Assembly: GCA_965368405.1 (NCBI GenBank)
Contig: CBDUMS010000009.1
Coordinates: 1-56,018, forward strand
Direction: 5' to 3'
DNA: 56,018 nt
From: S012-113 sp965368405
Lineage (GTDB): Bacteria > Bacteroidota > Bacteroidia > Cytophagales > Cyclobacteriaceae
A program made the translations under genes and the position numbers. The notes beneath the pieces are model-generated. The model had not been told where the DNA came from. It saw only the letters and a program-made list of their open reading frames with translations, and ran no database searches. This document shows, one piece after another, positions 43,901-52,721 of this stretch. Positions within the stretch are counted from its first letter, which is position 1. Each line of letters opens with the position of its first letter.

Positions 43901-45155
43901 CTGCTTTTTGTCTTAAAATTTCAGTTAGGTAGCTATCGGCATTGATATAGGTTTTGTTAATGAGTGCAGCCTGATAAGCAAAATCTAACAATCTAATTCG
44001 GGTTTTATGAAATTCGGGAATAACCTCAAGAGCTAAGATTTCTTCTATCTTGGTTTCTAACTTTGCAGTCTTATCCGCGTCGATGCTAGCTCTGAATTTC
44101 ATCGCATCAAGCTTTACATAATTGATGCTTTTTTTGTCAAAATATTTTTTAATTACCCTTTCGTACTCACTATTCAGGTTTTTAAAACGAGCGATTTCAT
44201 TATTCTCTAAATAACTGTTTAAAAGCGATTCATAAATCTCTAAGGCTAAATAATGTGATTCGGTATGTTGTCTCTTTAAGGCGCTAAGAGCATCTTCGTA
44301 TGTCTTTCGTACTTCTTTTGGATCAAGACCATTTTCTTCCAGCATTTGACCCAGCCATAATTGGTTTTCTACGTAGCGAATATGAGCCTTACTAAGATTA
44401 TTATCAATCCATTCAGAGGCTGCTAAAAACGTTTGATCGGCCTTCTCAAAATCACCCATGTAGCGATAAGTATTGGCTTTAAGGTTCATTAGGCGAGCAT
44501 AGTCGTCCATTCTAAGGGCAACATCTTTTGGGTCGAGTTTAAACGATTTTAATTTCCCTGATTTAGGATCGATTTTGGTCTCTCTGTCAATTGCTCGAGC
44601 AGAGAAGTATTTTTCGTTTTCGCTGATAAATTCGATGGCTTTTGCATAATAGCCACGGGTAGAGAAGACGTCAGCGGAATTTATGTCCGTGTAGGCTTTG
44701 ATATTTTCATTGTCTTCTATTCTACTTACAATAGCCCTCGCTTGCTGGATATATTCATCTGCCTTTTGGGGGTTGCCATTTTGCAGGAGCATGTTCGATA
44801 CTCTGTTAAGGACTTCAGCATGCTTGGCGGGGTTTTCTGTATTTATTCTTTCACTAATGGTAATCGCTTCGGCGTAGTTCAAGTTAAAATCTACTAACTC
44901 GCCCATGGCCAATTCATTACGAGCGGCCATCAAGTAGTACTCTACAATGTAATTATTATCACTTCCTAGCTTCTTAGTTACCTTCTTCTGTAGCTTGATA
45001 TTCGCTTTTCGGGCCTTAATATAATCGCCAACCTTATATGGCTCATTGACCTTATCAACGAACTTGTCATACTTCTGAGCTAATGTTGGAATTGATGTTA
45101 GCAGCCATAGACCAATTAGGACGAATGATAACAGAGTGTGCCTTGAGTTTTTCAT
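40920..45155 (-). CDS. Exported TPR-rich protein with CHAT (caspase-like) protease domain
   Basis: From ATG 45155 this is a protein of 1411 residues. It starts with a signal peptide (MKNSRHTLLSFVLIGLWLL ... TLAQ), then about 900 residues of TPR repeats, a linker with helices, and a C-terminal CHAT domain. The caspase-type dyad is intact: His in HIATHGFF (codon at 41414-41412) and Cys in VLSACETG (codon at 41186-41184). I chose ATG 45155 over the longer frame from 45224 because it gives a signal peptide and because a putative promoter at 45203 lies downstream of the longer start. CHAT proteases cleave target proteins after a signal; an exported one would act outside the cytoplasm. Target unknown. 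Confidence 0.88.
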   Translation of the reverse strand: MKNSRHTLLSFVLIGLWLLTSIPTLAQKYDKFVDKVNEPYKVGDYIKARKANIKLQKKVTKKLGSDNNYIVEYYLMAARNELAMGELVDFNLNYAEAITISERINTENPAKHAEVLNRVSNMLLQNGNPQKADEYIQQARAIVSRIEDNENIKAYTDINSADVFSTRGYYAKAIEFISENEKYFSARAIDRETKIDPKSGKLKSFKLDPKDVALRMDDYARLMNLKANTYRYMGDFEKADQTFLAASEWIDNNLSKAHIRYVENQLWLGQMLEENGLDPKEVRKTYEDALSALKRQHTESHYLALEIYESLLNSYLENNEIARFKNLNSEYERVIKKYFDKKSINYVKLDAMKFRASIDADKTAKLETKIEEILALEVIPEFHKTRIRLLDFAYQAALINKTYINADSYLTEILRQKAALYGDDSPEYHLTVTETANFYVDFTDKFEEAGKIYNGSFEGIVLPQITPGHVSFVRTLNHQAKYYESTDQLSKASTTLEQALLATRAKYDNTDFKYGIELEKIAALQIKLGEYDQATKNIDDALVILENERRDERNVVHYVKSLETSAKLLAMKGDFEESKDLLKRSQKLLYRAEDLTQYDELASIIDLAEVYVKYGRISETDKLLSQALENYEKLYGANSRNLVQPLLSYGSLKLFTGDYSESERFTRRALNISTEQYGPSSSKTAKCNILMAKIYTSIGDYEKAEQNIRQALEIQEDVYGRDHIEFAKSLSMLGLVQFYNNEDPKQIETVFEEAKATIAKNLGDRTPMYADVLKDISLLYIQEHRFDDAFNSLSLSETIWETRLSARKNVNVASIYTLTGDVYYQQKDYSNAEEKYKQAQKLYENFFSPDHPEYVRVISKLAKVYYMQGDARKAKKSLQEVVDKYDNFIKAYFPALSEREKAKYWNTIKSDYEFYISLAMTFKEEDPRMIENVFNNALSTKAILLSSSIKIRERILNGDDEELKTLYNEWLSKKELLTTALSMRLDQLEANEIDPVALHDEVELLEKELSEKSELIKQSNEQGTITWEEVQSVLAENEVAIEMVRYRYFDHVFTDSVIYAGLYVKNAKVLRKPDVFTLNNGADLENKYFKAYRNSIIYRRRDRFSNGQYWQPIAEVVGPTATIYLSADGVYNQINLEAIPVNDTDYVLDNSNIILVSNTKDIYLNSLKPMPAKTVNASMFGNPIYYLEASADTKKSIGQLKGTEEEINGLEKLLDDKGWDTNTKMERMATEQAIKSVESPEIMHIATHGFFTPQKEKSQDALSGQNEATMAENPLLRTGLLMAGAGDVLNRSKFNYNIEDGILTAYEAMSMNLDKTDLVVLSACETGLGDLAVGEGVYGLQRAFMVAGAKTLIMSMFKVNDEATQKLMVSFYQKWLASGNKRESFIQAKKELRNEYQDPIYWGAFIMIGLE

Positions 45156-45202
45156 GCCGTGCAGTGTAGTTGTTATGCGAAATAATAAATTTTCTAAGAA
45201 AA

Positions 45203-45210
45203 CAAACCTA
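45203..45210 (-). promoter_or_regulatory. -7 promoter element for the TPR-CHAT gene
   Basis: The minus strand reads TAGGTTTG, an exact TAnnTTTG, 47 bases before ATG 45155. Confidence 0.5.
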
Positions 45211-45334
45211 TCCTTTTTAACCAAAAAGTTTAAGTTTTTCTTAGGATGTTACTCTAAGTTAAATAGATTTTCTTTGAATTGCATGATTTGGCCCTCTTGA
45301 TAGGTCTTTATATTATTCCCAAACTGTGCATTAA

Positions 45335-46291
45335 TTAGAAATGGGCAGCAATTTCACCCATTAACTCTTGGAGGGCAATACTATTGGCTGGTGGCATTAT
45401 TGCTGATTCAGTTTTCCCGTTTTGCCAATCATTGGCGGCAGCCTCTATTTCAAATTCAAACCCTAATCCTTTTCTATGATCATTGAATTGATCAATAATT
45501 TTCCCGCCTTGATATAAAAAGCACTCAGAGGCTCGCCAAAAATCGGGTAGCACAATATAGCCTTCTTCTCCAACGATGTATGCATAATTACTAAGCTTGG
45601 CTCTATAAGAGGAGTGGAGGTTCGCCGTGATATCGGGATACATTAATTGCAAATTGATATCATAATCCACACCAGTAGGAGCTTTAGTCATGACTACATT
45701 ATACTGATCCGGCTTCTGCTGAAGAAAGTACCAGCTCATGGCTACCGGATAAATCCCCATGTCTAAAAGGACTCCGCCACTTAATTTGGGGTTGTATAGT
45801 CTTGATTCCGGATCGAATTCTTTTCTGAAGCCAAAATCTGCTTTAAGGTTAATAACTTTTCCTATTCTGCCCTCATTGATCCATTCTTTAGCTTTTTGAA
45901 TTGCAGGCAGAAAGTAGGTCCATAATGCTTCCATAAGGTAAACCTTGTTTTTTCTGGCAACCTCAAAGAGTTCAACAGCTGACGCTAAGTTATCTGTAAT
46001 TGGCTTTTCACAGAGCACAGCTTTGCCATTTATGATGGCATCACGTGAGTTTTCGAAATGGAAATTATGGGTAGTAGCAACATAGATCATGTCTACATTA
46101 GTGGCCTCATACATTGCAGGGTAATTATCATAAGCCGAGGGTATGCCGTATTTTCCAGCAAACTCTTGAGCACGTTGGGCAGAATTTGAGGCCACCGCTA
46201 CTATTTCGGAATTTGAAGTAAACCTAATGTCGTTGGCAAACTGATGGGCAATTTTACCTGGCCCAATAATACCCCACCTTACTTTTTTCAT
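45335..46291 (-). CDS. Gfo/Idh/MocA family oxidoreductase
   Basis: This 318-residue enzyme has the NAD(P)-binding Rossmann start GIIGPGKIAHQFANDI, the ATTHNFHFENS segment and the family motif CEKPIT, then the substrate-binding domain with ADFGFRKEFDPESR and LSGGVLLDMGIYPV. Such enzymes oxidise or reduce sugars, inositols or related alcohols; specificity cannot be read from the sequence. It starts 27 bases after the methylmalonyl-CoA mutase gene on the same strand and is probably co-transcribed, though no metabolic link is clear. Confidence 0.92.
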   Translation of the reverse strand: MKKVRWGIIGPGKIAHQFANDIRFTSNSEIVAVASNSAQRAQEFAGKYGIPSAYDNYPAMYEATNVDMIYVATTHNFHFENSRDAIINGKAVLCEKPITDNLASAVELFEVARKNKVYLMEALWTYFLPAIQKAKEWINEGRIGKVINLKADFGFRKEFDPESRLYNPKLSGGVLLDMGIYPVAMSWYFLQQKPDQYNVVMTKAPTGVDYDINLQLMYPDITANLHSSYRAKLSNYAYIVGEEGYIVLPDFWRASECFLYQGGKIIDQFNDHRKGLGFEFEIEAAANDWQNGKTESAIMPPANSIALQELMGEIAAHF

Positions 46292-46318
46292 CGAACGTGT
46301 ATTTTGCTATACTAGGAA

Positions 46319-49300
46319 TCAATCAGCATTGGAACTTAGTTGATTTAGTATTTCAATTACGGAACTCGCTATAGGTGTTCCTGGTCCAAAAATAGCAGCA
46401 ACCCCTTGTTCTTTCAGAAAGTCATAATCTTTTGGTGGAATAACCCCACCGGCAACCACCATAATATCTTTGCGACCCAATTTTTTGAGTTCTTCAATCA
46501 ATTGAGGAATAAGCGTTTTATGACCAGCTGCAAGACTTGATGCACCCACTATATGTACGTCGTTTTCCGCCGCCTGCATGGCGACCTCTGTTGGTGTTTG
46601 AAATAACGGGCCGATATCTACATCAAAACCTAGATCAGCAAAAGACGTGGCTACCACCTTAGCTCCGCGATCGTGCCCATCCTGACCCATTTTAGCGATC
46701 ATAATCCTCGGCCTTCGCCCTACTTTTTCGGCGAACTCATCCGATAAACTCAGTGCTTTTGTAAAATCTCCATCCATTTTAATTTCTTTAGCATATACGC
46801 CTGAAATAGTTTGTTGTGTAGCTTGAAATCTACCAAATACTTTCTCCATGGCCATCGATATTTCACCTAAAGTGGCCCTGTTTCGTGCTGCAATTACTGC
46901 AAGAGATAATAGGTTTCCATCGGAACGTGCGCCTTCCGTAAGGTCGTTCAGTGACTTTTGCACAACTTCTTCATTGCGCTCTTCTCGCAACTTTTTAAGG
47001 CGAGCGATCTGCATTTGGCGAACCGAGGTATTATCAACTTCGAGTAGTTCCATCTCCGGCTGATGGCCGGAATTGTATTTATTTACCCCAACAATTATAT
47101 CAGTTCCTGAATCGATTCGAGCTTGTTTTTTGGCCGCTGCTTCTTCGATTTTCATTTTAGGAAGACCAGCTTCAATGGCTTTGGTCATACCTCCCAGTGA
47201 TTCTATTTCTTCAATAAGCTGCCATGCCTTAGTGGCAATTTCTTCCGTAAGTTTCTCTACATAATAGGAGCCTCCCCAAGGGTCTACTACATTAGTAATA
47301 CCTGTTTCGAATTGTAAATATTTTTGGGTATTACGCGCAATTTTTGCAGAGTAATCGGTAGGTAACGCTATCGCTTCATCTAACGCATTGGTGTGTAGGG
47401 ATTGTGTATGCCCGAGTGCCGCACCCATAGCTTCTACACAGGTTCTTACAACGTTATTATAAGGATCCTGCTCGGTAAGACTCCAGCCCGAGGTTTGCGA
47501 GTGTGCCCTTAAGGCCATAGATTTCGGATTCTCGGGGTTAAATTGCTTTACAATTTTAGCCCAAAGCAATCGCCCTGCTCTAAGTTTGGCAATTTCCATG
47601 AAGTGGTTCATGCCGATACCCCAAAAGAAGGATAGTCTTGGGGCAAATTCATCAATTTTTAAACCGGTAGAGATTCCAGTTCTTAAATATTCCAAACCAT
47701 CAGCTAACGTATAAGCCAGTTCAATATCTGCGGTCGCACCTGCTTCTTGCATATGATAACCGCTAATACTAATCGAATTAAATCGAGGCATGTGCTGAGA
47801 AGTATACTCGAAAATATCGGCAATAATTCGCATCGACGGTTTCGGAGGATAGATGTAGGTGTTTCGAACCATAAACTCCTTGAGAATATCATTTTGGATT
47901 GTTCCTGTGAGAAGTTCCTTGCTTACTCCACTTTCTTCCGCAGCAACAATGTAAAAAGCCATTATGGGTATTACGGCGCCATTCATGGTCATGGAAACAG
48001 ACATCTTGTCGAGTGGTATTTGATCGAAGAGCACCTCCATATCTAAAATTGAATCTATGGCTACCCCTGCCTTACCAACATCTCCCTCAACTCGAGGATG
48101 GTCGGAATCGTAGCCACGATGTGTGGCCAAATCGAAGGCAATAGAAAGGCCCTTTTGGCCGGCTGCTAGATTACGACGATAGAATGCATTCGACTCTTCT
48201 GCTGTTGAAAACCCAGCGTACTGTCGAATGGTCCAAGGCCTGCCTGTATACATGGTACTATAAGGGCCACGCAAGAATGGAGGTAACCCTGCTTGATAGT
48301 GAACAAGTTCAGAACCTTGAATATCTAGTCTGGAGTAAATGGGTTTTAACGCAATTCCCTCGGCACAAAGAAATGGTTCGGGTAATTCTGCCTCAAGGCC
48401 AGTATTAGCTATTGGCGCCTCGTTATTTTCAGGTAAAACTTTTCGTATGATTTTGGCAGTAAGTTGCTCCAGATAGTAAGAGCCTCCCGCGGGATCTGCC
48501 ACCTTATCGAGGTGTGACTCCTCTCTTAAGAGAAGAGAAACATTTCGTGCCACCAGATTCTCCTGTTCTTCTTGATAGCCCGGGTATACCACTAAAGAAT
48601 CGCATCCTCCGATCACGCCTGCCATTGCGGCACTCGTAGCCTTTAGCATATTTTCATGTGGTTCGTACTCGTTATTGACCCATGGCTTACTTAGGCCAAT
48701 TATATGAATTTCGTCATGGCTTACAGCCGTGTTATATTTTACGGCAGTCTGAACAATCATTTTACGAACCGCTCTGATCTTGGCAATCGTCGCAAAATAG
48801 TTTTCTGATAAGGTGACTTCAAATGCGGTTCGCTTTATTAAGCCATCTATCTCACTCGAATCTGTATCAGCTAGTCTGCTTTCGAATGTGTTTATGATTT
48901 CTTTTAATTCTTCAATTTCATCTGTAGAGGTGCTGCCTATTGTCTCAGAATAAATATTTTTCAGCTGGGTATGAATATCAAGATCGGTACTGCTAATAAA
49001 ACCTGTTGCTACAATTTGCCCTGCGTTTTCACCAAGATAATTGAGATAGCTATCAACATTAGAAATGCCTCTTAAGCCAATGGAAGTAGATGATAGGTTA
49101 ATATCACGAAGAAGAACATCGAAATCAGGGTCGACAGAAAGTGTAAAACAGATACCTCGAGCACCGAGTCGAATGGCCGTACGTGCCACTTCATTGGCTG
49201 ATTTTTCGTCTTTTACCTCCACGACCACGTAGTCTACCCAATCGTTTTTATACCGATTAATCGAACCTAAATCTTTAAGGGAATCTAAATCCTCTTTCGC

Positions 49301-49441
49301 ATAGTACGGGTCAATCTCAATCCCGTGCCAATTCGTATTTAATGATGCGATAGCTGCACCTCTGAGGTCTTTTTCGGCCTTGCTAATCCAATCGGATTTC
49401 TCTTGTGCAGTAAATTCTGAAAATAAATTTTCGGTAGCCAT
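46319..49441 (-). CDS. Methylmalonyl-CoA mutase, small (MutA) and large (MutB) subunits fused
   Basis: This 1040-residue protein joins a shortened MutA-like half (about 1-345, ending in the VADPAGGSYYLEQLTAKI type segment) to a full MutB-like half (about 360-1040). The MutB half starts with RGPYSTMYTGRPWTIRQYAGFS, has EFMVRNTYIYPP and AHSQTSGWSLTEQD, and ends in a B12-binding domain with the cobalt-ligand motif DGHDRG (921-926). Active-site Tyr and His residues of methylmalonyl-CoA mutase appear conserved. The reaction interconverts methylmalonyl-CoA and succinyl-CoA. The MutA half lacks its own B12 domain and the fusion lacks a GTPase domain, so it is not IcmF. A promoter lies 23 bases upstream. 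Confidence 0.92.
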   Translation of the reverse strand: MATENLFSEFTAQEKSDWISKAEKDLRGAAIASLNTNWHGIEIDPYYAKEDLDSLKDLGSINRYKNDWVDYVVVEVKDEKSANEVARTAIRLGARGICFTLSVDPDFDVLLRDINLSSTSIGLRGISNVDSYLNYLGENAGQIVATGFISSTDLDIHTQLKNIYSETIGSTSTDEIEELKEIINTFESRLADTDSSEIDGLIKRTAFEVTLSENYFATIAKIRAVRKMIVQTAVKYNTAVSHDEIHIIGLSKPWVNNEYEPHENMLKATSAAMAGVIGGCDSLVVYPGYQEEQENLVARNVSLLLREESHLDKVADPAGGSYYLEQLTAKIIRKVLPENNEAPIANTGLEAELPEPFLCAEGIALKPIYSRLDIQGSELVHYQAGLPPFLRGPYSTMYTGRPWTIRQYAGFSTAEESNAFYRRNLAAGQKGLSIAFDLATHRGYDSDHPRVEGDVGKAGVAIDSILDMEVLFDQIPLDKMSVSMTMNGAVIPIMAFYIVAAEESGVSKELLTGTIQNDILKEFMVRNTYIYPPKPSMRIIADIFEYTSQHMPRFNSISISGYHMQEAGATADIELAYTLADGLEYLRTGISTGLKIDEFAPRLSFFWGIGMNHFMEIAKLRAGRLLWAKIVKQFNPENPKSMALRAHSQTSGWSLTEQDPYNNVVRTCVEAMGAALGHTQSLHTNALDEAIALPTDYSAKIARNTQKYLQFETGITNVVDPWGGSYYVEKLTEEIATKAWQLIEEIESLGGMTKAIEAGLPKMKIEEAAAKKQARIDSGTDIIVGVNKYNSGHQPEMELLEVDNTSVRQMQIARLKKLREERNEEVVQKSLNDLTEGARSDGNLLSLAVIAARNRATLGEISMAMEKVFGRFQATQQTISGVYAKEIKMDGDFTKALSLSDEFAEKVGRRPRIMIAKMGQDGHDRGAKVVATSFADLGFDVDIGPLFQTPTEVAMQAAENDVHIVGASSLAAGHKTLIPQLIEELKKLGRKDIMVVAGGVIPPKDYDFLKEQGVAAIFGPGTPIASSVIEILNQLSSNAD

Positions 49442-49464
49442 TCCTTTCCTTTTTACTTGTCTGG

Positions 49465-49472
49465 CAAAGATA
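49465..49472 (-). promoter_or_regulatory. -7 promoter element for the methylmalonyl-CoA mutase gene
   Basis: The minus strand reads TATCTTTG, an exact TAnnTTTG, 23 bases before the ATG at 49441. The remainder of this 248-base divergent spacer shows no clear operator or DnaA-box cluster. Confidence 0.5.
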
Positions 49473-49689
49473 CATCATAGATCAATTTGCTACAGAGATA
49501 TCGCTAATGATCAAGAAAATTATTAGTAATGGTTCTAAATGTAAGAGATAATACCTGCAATCAGGTTGATTAGAAGCATAAGTGAATATTAGTTTCTAAC
49601 ATTAAAAAGAATTGCTTTTTAGTTCACGTTTTTTTCCAGAAATTTGATGTCCCTTTGTTTTTATAAACACCCGAGTTTACTTTTTATTG

Positions 49690-51102
49690 ATGCAGAACGA
49701 TTGCAGTACGGTTTGGAATAAGTGTCTTGATATCATTAAGGAAAATGTCGCTGAGCAAGGTTTTGCAACTTGGTTTCAACCCATTGTACCCCTTAGGTTA
49801 GAGGGCAAGAGCATAACAATTCAAGTTCCGAGTCAGTTTTTTTATGAGTGGCTAGAGGAGCATTATATACAAGTTCTAAAAAAGGCTTTAAAAGCGGTTT
49901 TAGGCGAGGGCGCTAAACTCGAGTATTCTGTAATTGTAGATCAGGGTAATAAACAAAACGGACCGGTAACGGTTAACCTGCCCAATCGTAGTGTGGGAGG
50001 AGGTAAGCAAAATCAAGCGGCTCCGCCACAAAACCCTTTCGATCTGGCAGCCCTTACGCAGCCACAAGATTCTCAGTTAAATTCTTCGTATAGCTTCGAT
50101 ACCTTTATCGAAGGTGATTGTAATCGGTTAGCACGCTCCGCTGGCTATGCGGTTGCCAAAAAGCCTGGCATAACTTCCTTTAATCCACTTATGATTTATG
50201 GTGGTGTTGGTCTGGGCAAAACCCATTTAGTACAATCTATTGGTAATGAAATTAAAACAACCTTACCCGAGAAGTTTGTCCTCTATGTATCTTCTGAAAA
50301 GTTTATTAATCAGTTTATAAAGGCGGTTCAGAACAACGAAGTTCAGAGTTTTCAGGCATACTATCTCCAAGTAGATGCATTAATTATCGATGATGTGCAG
50401 TTCTTTGGTAACAAGGAAAAAACGCAGGAAATATTTTTTCACATCTTTAATCATTTGCACCAGTCGGGTAAGCAAATAATAATGACGAGCGATAGGCCGC
50501 CAAAAGACTTAAAAGGTTTGGAGGAGCGACTATTGAGCCGATTTAAATGGGGGTTAACAGCCGATTTACAGCAACCTGATTTTGAAACGCGAATGGCCAT
50601 CATCCATACCAAAATGGAGGCCGAAGGAATTGAAATACCACCCGATGTCTGTGAATACCTGGCCTATACCGTTGATACGAACATCCGTGAGTTAGAAGGT
50701 GTTCTTATATCATTAATTGCACATGCCTCATTAAACCGTCGCGAGATTGACCTTGAGCTTGCCAAGCAAATCATGAAGAACATTGTTCATGATATAGAGA
50801 CCGAAGTAGGCATAGATTATATTCAAAAAACAGTCGCGGAGTATTTCAGACTAAACCTAGATGACCTTAAGGATAAGACCCGTAAAAAGGAAATAGTAAT
50901 TGCACGCCAGGTAGCCATGTATTTCTCTAAGGAGTATACCAATCATTCCCTAAAGTCGATCGGTTATCACTTTGGTGGTCGCGATCATAGCACGGTTATT
51001 CATGCCGTTCAAGCAGTTAACGACATGATCGACGTAAATGCTAACTTCAGAAATACCATAAAAGATCTCACCGATAAGCTAAAGATTAAAACAGCTTCCT
51101 AA
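49690..51102 (+). CDS. dnaA: Chromosomal replication initiator DnaA
   Basis: This 470-residue protein has an N-terminal domain I (CLDIIKENVAEQGFATWFQP), a linker, AAA+ domain III with Walker A GGVGLGKT (171-178), Walker B IIDDVQFF and sensor parts, and a C-terminal DNA-binding domain with the GGRDHSTVIHAV signature. It opens replication at oriC. The start is ATG 49690, directly after an in-frame TTG at 49687. The gene is alone: upstream is the divergent mutase, and no dnaN or gyrB follows. The stop is 5 bases from the convergent HtrA gene. Confidence 0.98.
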   Translation: MQNDCSTVWNKCLDIIKENVAEQGFATWFQPIVPLRLEGKSITIQVPSQFFYEWLEEHYIQVLKKALKAVLGEGAKLEYSVIVDQGNKQNGPVTVNLPNRSVGGGKQNQAAPPQNPFDLAALTQPQDSQLNSSYSFDTFIEGDCNRLARSAGYAVAKKPGITSFNPLMIYGGVGLGKTHLVQSIGNEIKTTLPEKFVLYVSSEKFINQFIKAVQNNEVQSFQAYYLQVDALIIDDVQFFGNKEKTQEIFFHIFNHLHQSGKQIIMTSDRPPKDLKGLEERLLSRFKWGLTADLQQPDFETRMAIIHTKMEAEGIEIPPDVCEYLAYTVDTNIRELEGVLISLIAHASLNRREIDLELAKQIMKNIVHDIETEVGIDYIQKTVAEYFRLNLDDLKDKTRKKEIVIARQVAMYFSKEYTNHSLKSIGYHFGGRDHSTVIHAVQAVNDMIDVNANFRNTIKDLTDKLKIKTAS

Positions 51103-51107
51103 GTGCC

Positions 51108-52562
51108 TTATCGTAAATAGAAGGAGTAGTACCCCTTTCTGCCCGATTTGCTCACTCCCTCAATTCGTACGCGGCCATAGGCTTGTGATAGTTCATCAAC
51201 AAGCTTCTGCGCGGTATCGATTTCTTCGTTGTTAATATTTGTTATGATAAACCCTTCTTCAAGGTCAAGTCGATTTAATAATCCGCCAGAATACAATTTT
51301 GTAATCTTTACGCCATGATCAATATCAAAAAGGTCAAGTTCCAGTTTAGAAACAATCTCCAGATCGGCACCAAGATATTCCGAAGCGAAAATTTCTGTTT
51401 TTAGAATCTCGGATGTGCCATTTCTATTGCTTAATATAAGAGTGCTCTCTTTTGTTTTTGACCCCGAACGCCACTTTACTGTGAGTTTATCGCCTGGAGA
51501 TCGATAACTGATCATTTCGTCGAACTCCGCTTTTGAGTCTACCGATTGACCATCGAGAGCAATAATTACATCATTGGATTCAATTCCCGCTTCATCTGCC
51601 GCCCAGCCTTCCTGAACATTCATTACCACAACTCCTTCCAGATCGTCGACTTTAAGCGATAACCGATTCACAACATCATCGTTCAAATCAATTACCGTAG
51701 CACCAATAAATGCTTTTTGAACCTCCCCATAATGAATAAGATCACCAACGATTTTTTTAACAATATCTACGGGTACAGCAAAGCCATATCCAGCGTAGGA
51801 TCCTGTTCGAGACAAGATCGCAGTATTAATTCCTACCAGCTCACCTTTTTTATTAACCAAGGCACCACCGCTATTACCAGGGTTAATGGCGGCATCCGTT
51901 TGAATAAAGGATTCGATGGGGAATTTCTCCTTAACAATATTTAAAGCTCTGGCTTTTGCGCTCACTATTCCACCTGTTACCGTAGAGGTAAGGTTAAAAG
52001 GGTTGCCAACAGCAATAACCCATTCACCTACTTGAAGATCTTTAGAGCTTCCGATTGGAATTGAAGGCAAGTTTTTTCCTTCGATTTTAAGAACGGCTAA
52101 ATCACTGGCAGGATCAGTGCCAATTAACTGAGCTTCATAGGTGTTTTTGCCATGAATTACTTCAATTCTATCAGCATCGGCCACTACATGGTTATTAGAA
52201 ACGATATAGCCGTCATTAGAAAAGATTACACCTGAACCACTACTGATGGTCTCGGCCGTTGCTCCACTTTGGCCGAAGAACATATCCATAAATGATTGGC
52301 GATAAACGCGCTCTGAAATATTCTTAATATAAACCACACTTTGCGTACTAATCTTAGAAGCCTCGACAAAGTCTTCGCTCATTACGCCGAATGAGGTTGA
52401 AGAAGAGCTGTTTATTTGACTCGCATGACCTTCGGAGCTATCGGAGACCATCTGATAGTTTCTAGCTTCTGAACCAGTTTGTGCTGTTTGCAATTGAAAA
52501 AGATAGGCGCCTATATAGCCCGACCCGATTGAAAGAAATACGATTAGTGCTATTTTTTTCAT
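51108..52562 (-). CDS. HtrA/DegP-family serine protease with C-terminal PDZ
   Basis: From ATG 52562 this is a 484-residue protein anchored or exported by an N-terminal hydrophobic segment (residues 3-23). The trypsin-like domain has the full triad: His125 (SNNHVVAD), Asp154 (DPASDLAVLK) and Ser231 (NPGNSGGALV). A PDZ domain follows (EGVVVMNVQEGWAADEAGIESNDVIIALDG), and a second PDZ-like region near the C-terminus (LGADLEIVSK ... GGLLNRLDLEEGFII). It serves periplasmic protein quality control. The frame also opens at 52601, but ATG 52562 gives the better export signal. Confidence 0.92.
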   Translation of the reverse strand: MKKIALIVFLSIGSGYIGAYLFQLQTAQTGSEARNYQMVSDSSEGHASQINSSSSTSFGVMSEDFVEASKISTQSVVYIKNISERVYRQSFMDMFFGQSGATAETISSGSGVIFSNDGYIVSNNHVVADADRIEVIHGKNTYEAQLIGTDPASDLAVLKIEGKNLPSIPIGSSKDLQVGEWVIAVGNPFNLTSTVTGGIVSAKARALNIVKEKFPIESFIQTDAAINPGNSGGALVNKKGELVGINTAILSRTGSYAGYGFAVPVDIVKKIVGDLIHYGEVQKAFIGATVIDLNDDVVNRLSLKVDDLEGVVVMNVQEGWAADEAGIESNDVIIALDGQSVDSKAEFDEMISYRSPGDKLTVKWRSGSKTKESTLILSNRNGTSEILKTEIFASEYLGADLEIVSKLELDLFDIDHGVKITKLYSGGLLNRLDLEEGFIITNINNEEIDTAQKLVDELSQAYGRVRIEGVSKSGRKGYYSFYLR

Positions 52563-52721
52563 ATGTTCATTTTTTCCAAACCATTTACAAAAACCATGCA
52601 ATTCTATGCATCTACAAGTTTTTAACGTAGAATCTGAAAAAATGTCATATAAAGTCGAGATAAAACTGACTTAATTATAAGAATAAGTATAAATTGAGGT
52701 TCTAACCTAACACAATTACGC

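Noticed and set aside
44100..45155. Defence island around the CHAT gene
   Set aside because: No nuclease, reverse transcriptase, NLR/STAND ATPase, gasdermin or toxin gene lies nearby; the neighbours are TolC, Gfo/Idh and the mutase.
45156..45224. Longer start of the TPR-CHAT gene
   Set aside because: It precedes the putative promoter at 45203 and hides the signal peptide.
46319..49441. IcmF (isobutyryl-CoA mutase fused to a GTPase)
   Set aside because: No G-protein motifs appear between the halves, and the B12 domain is at the C-terminus, not the N-terminus.
49442..49689. Replication origin upstream of dnaA
   Set aside because: I looked for repeated TTATNCACA boxes and AT-rich 13-mers. Only one imperfect match (TTATAAACA) is seen, and there is no dnaN next door.
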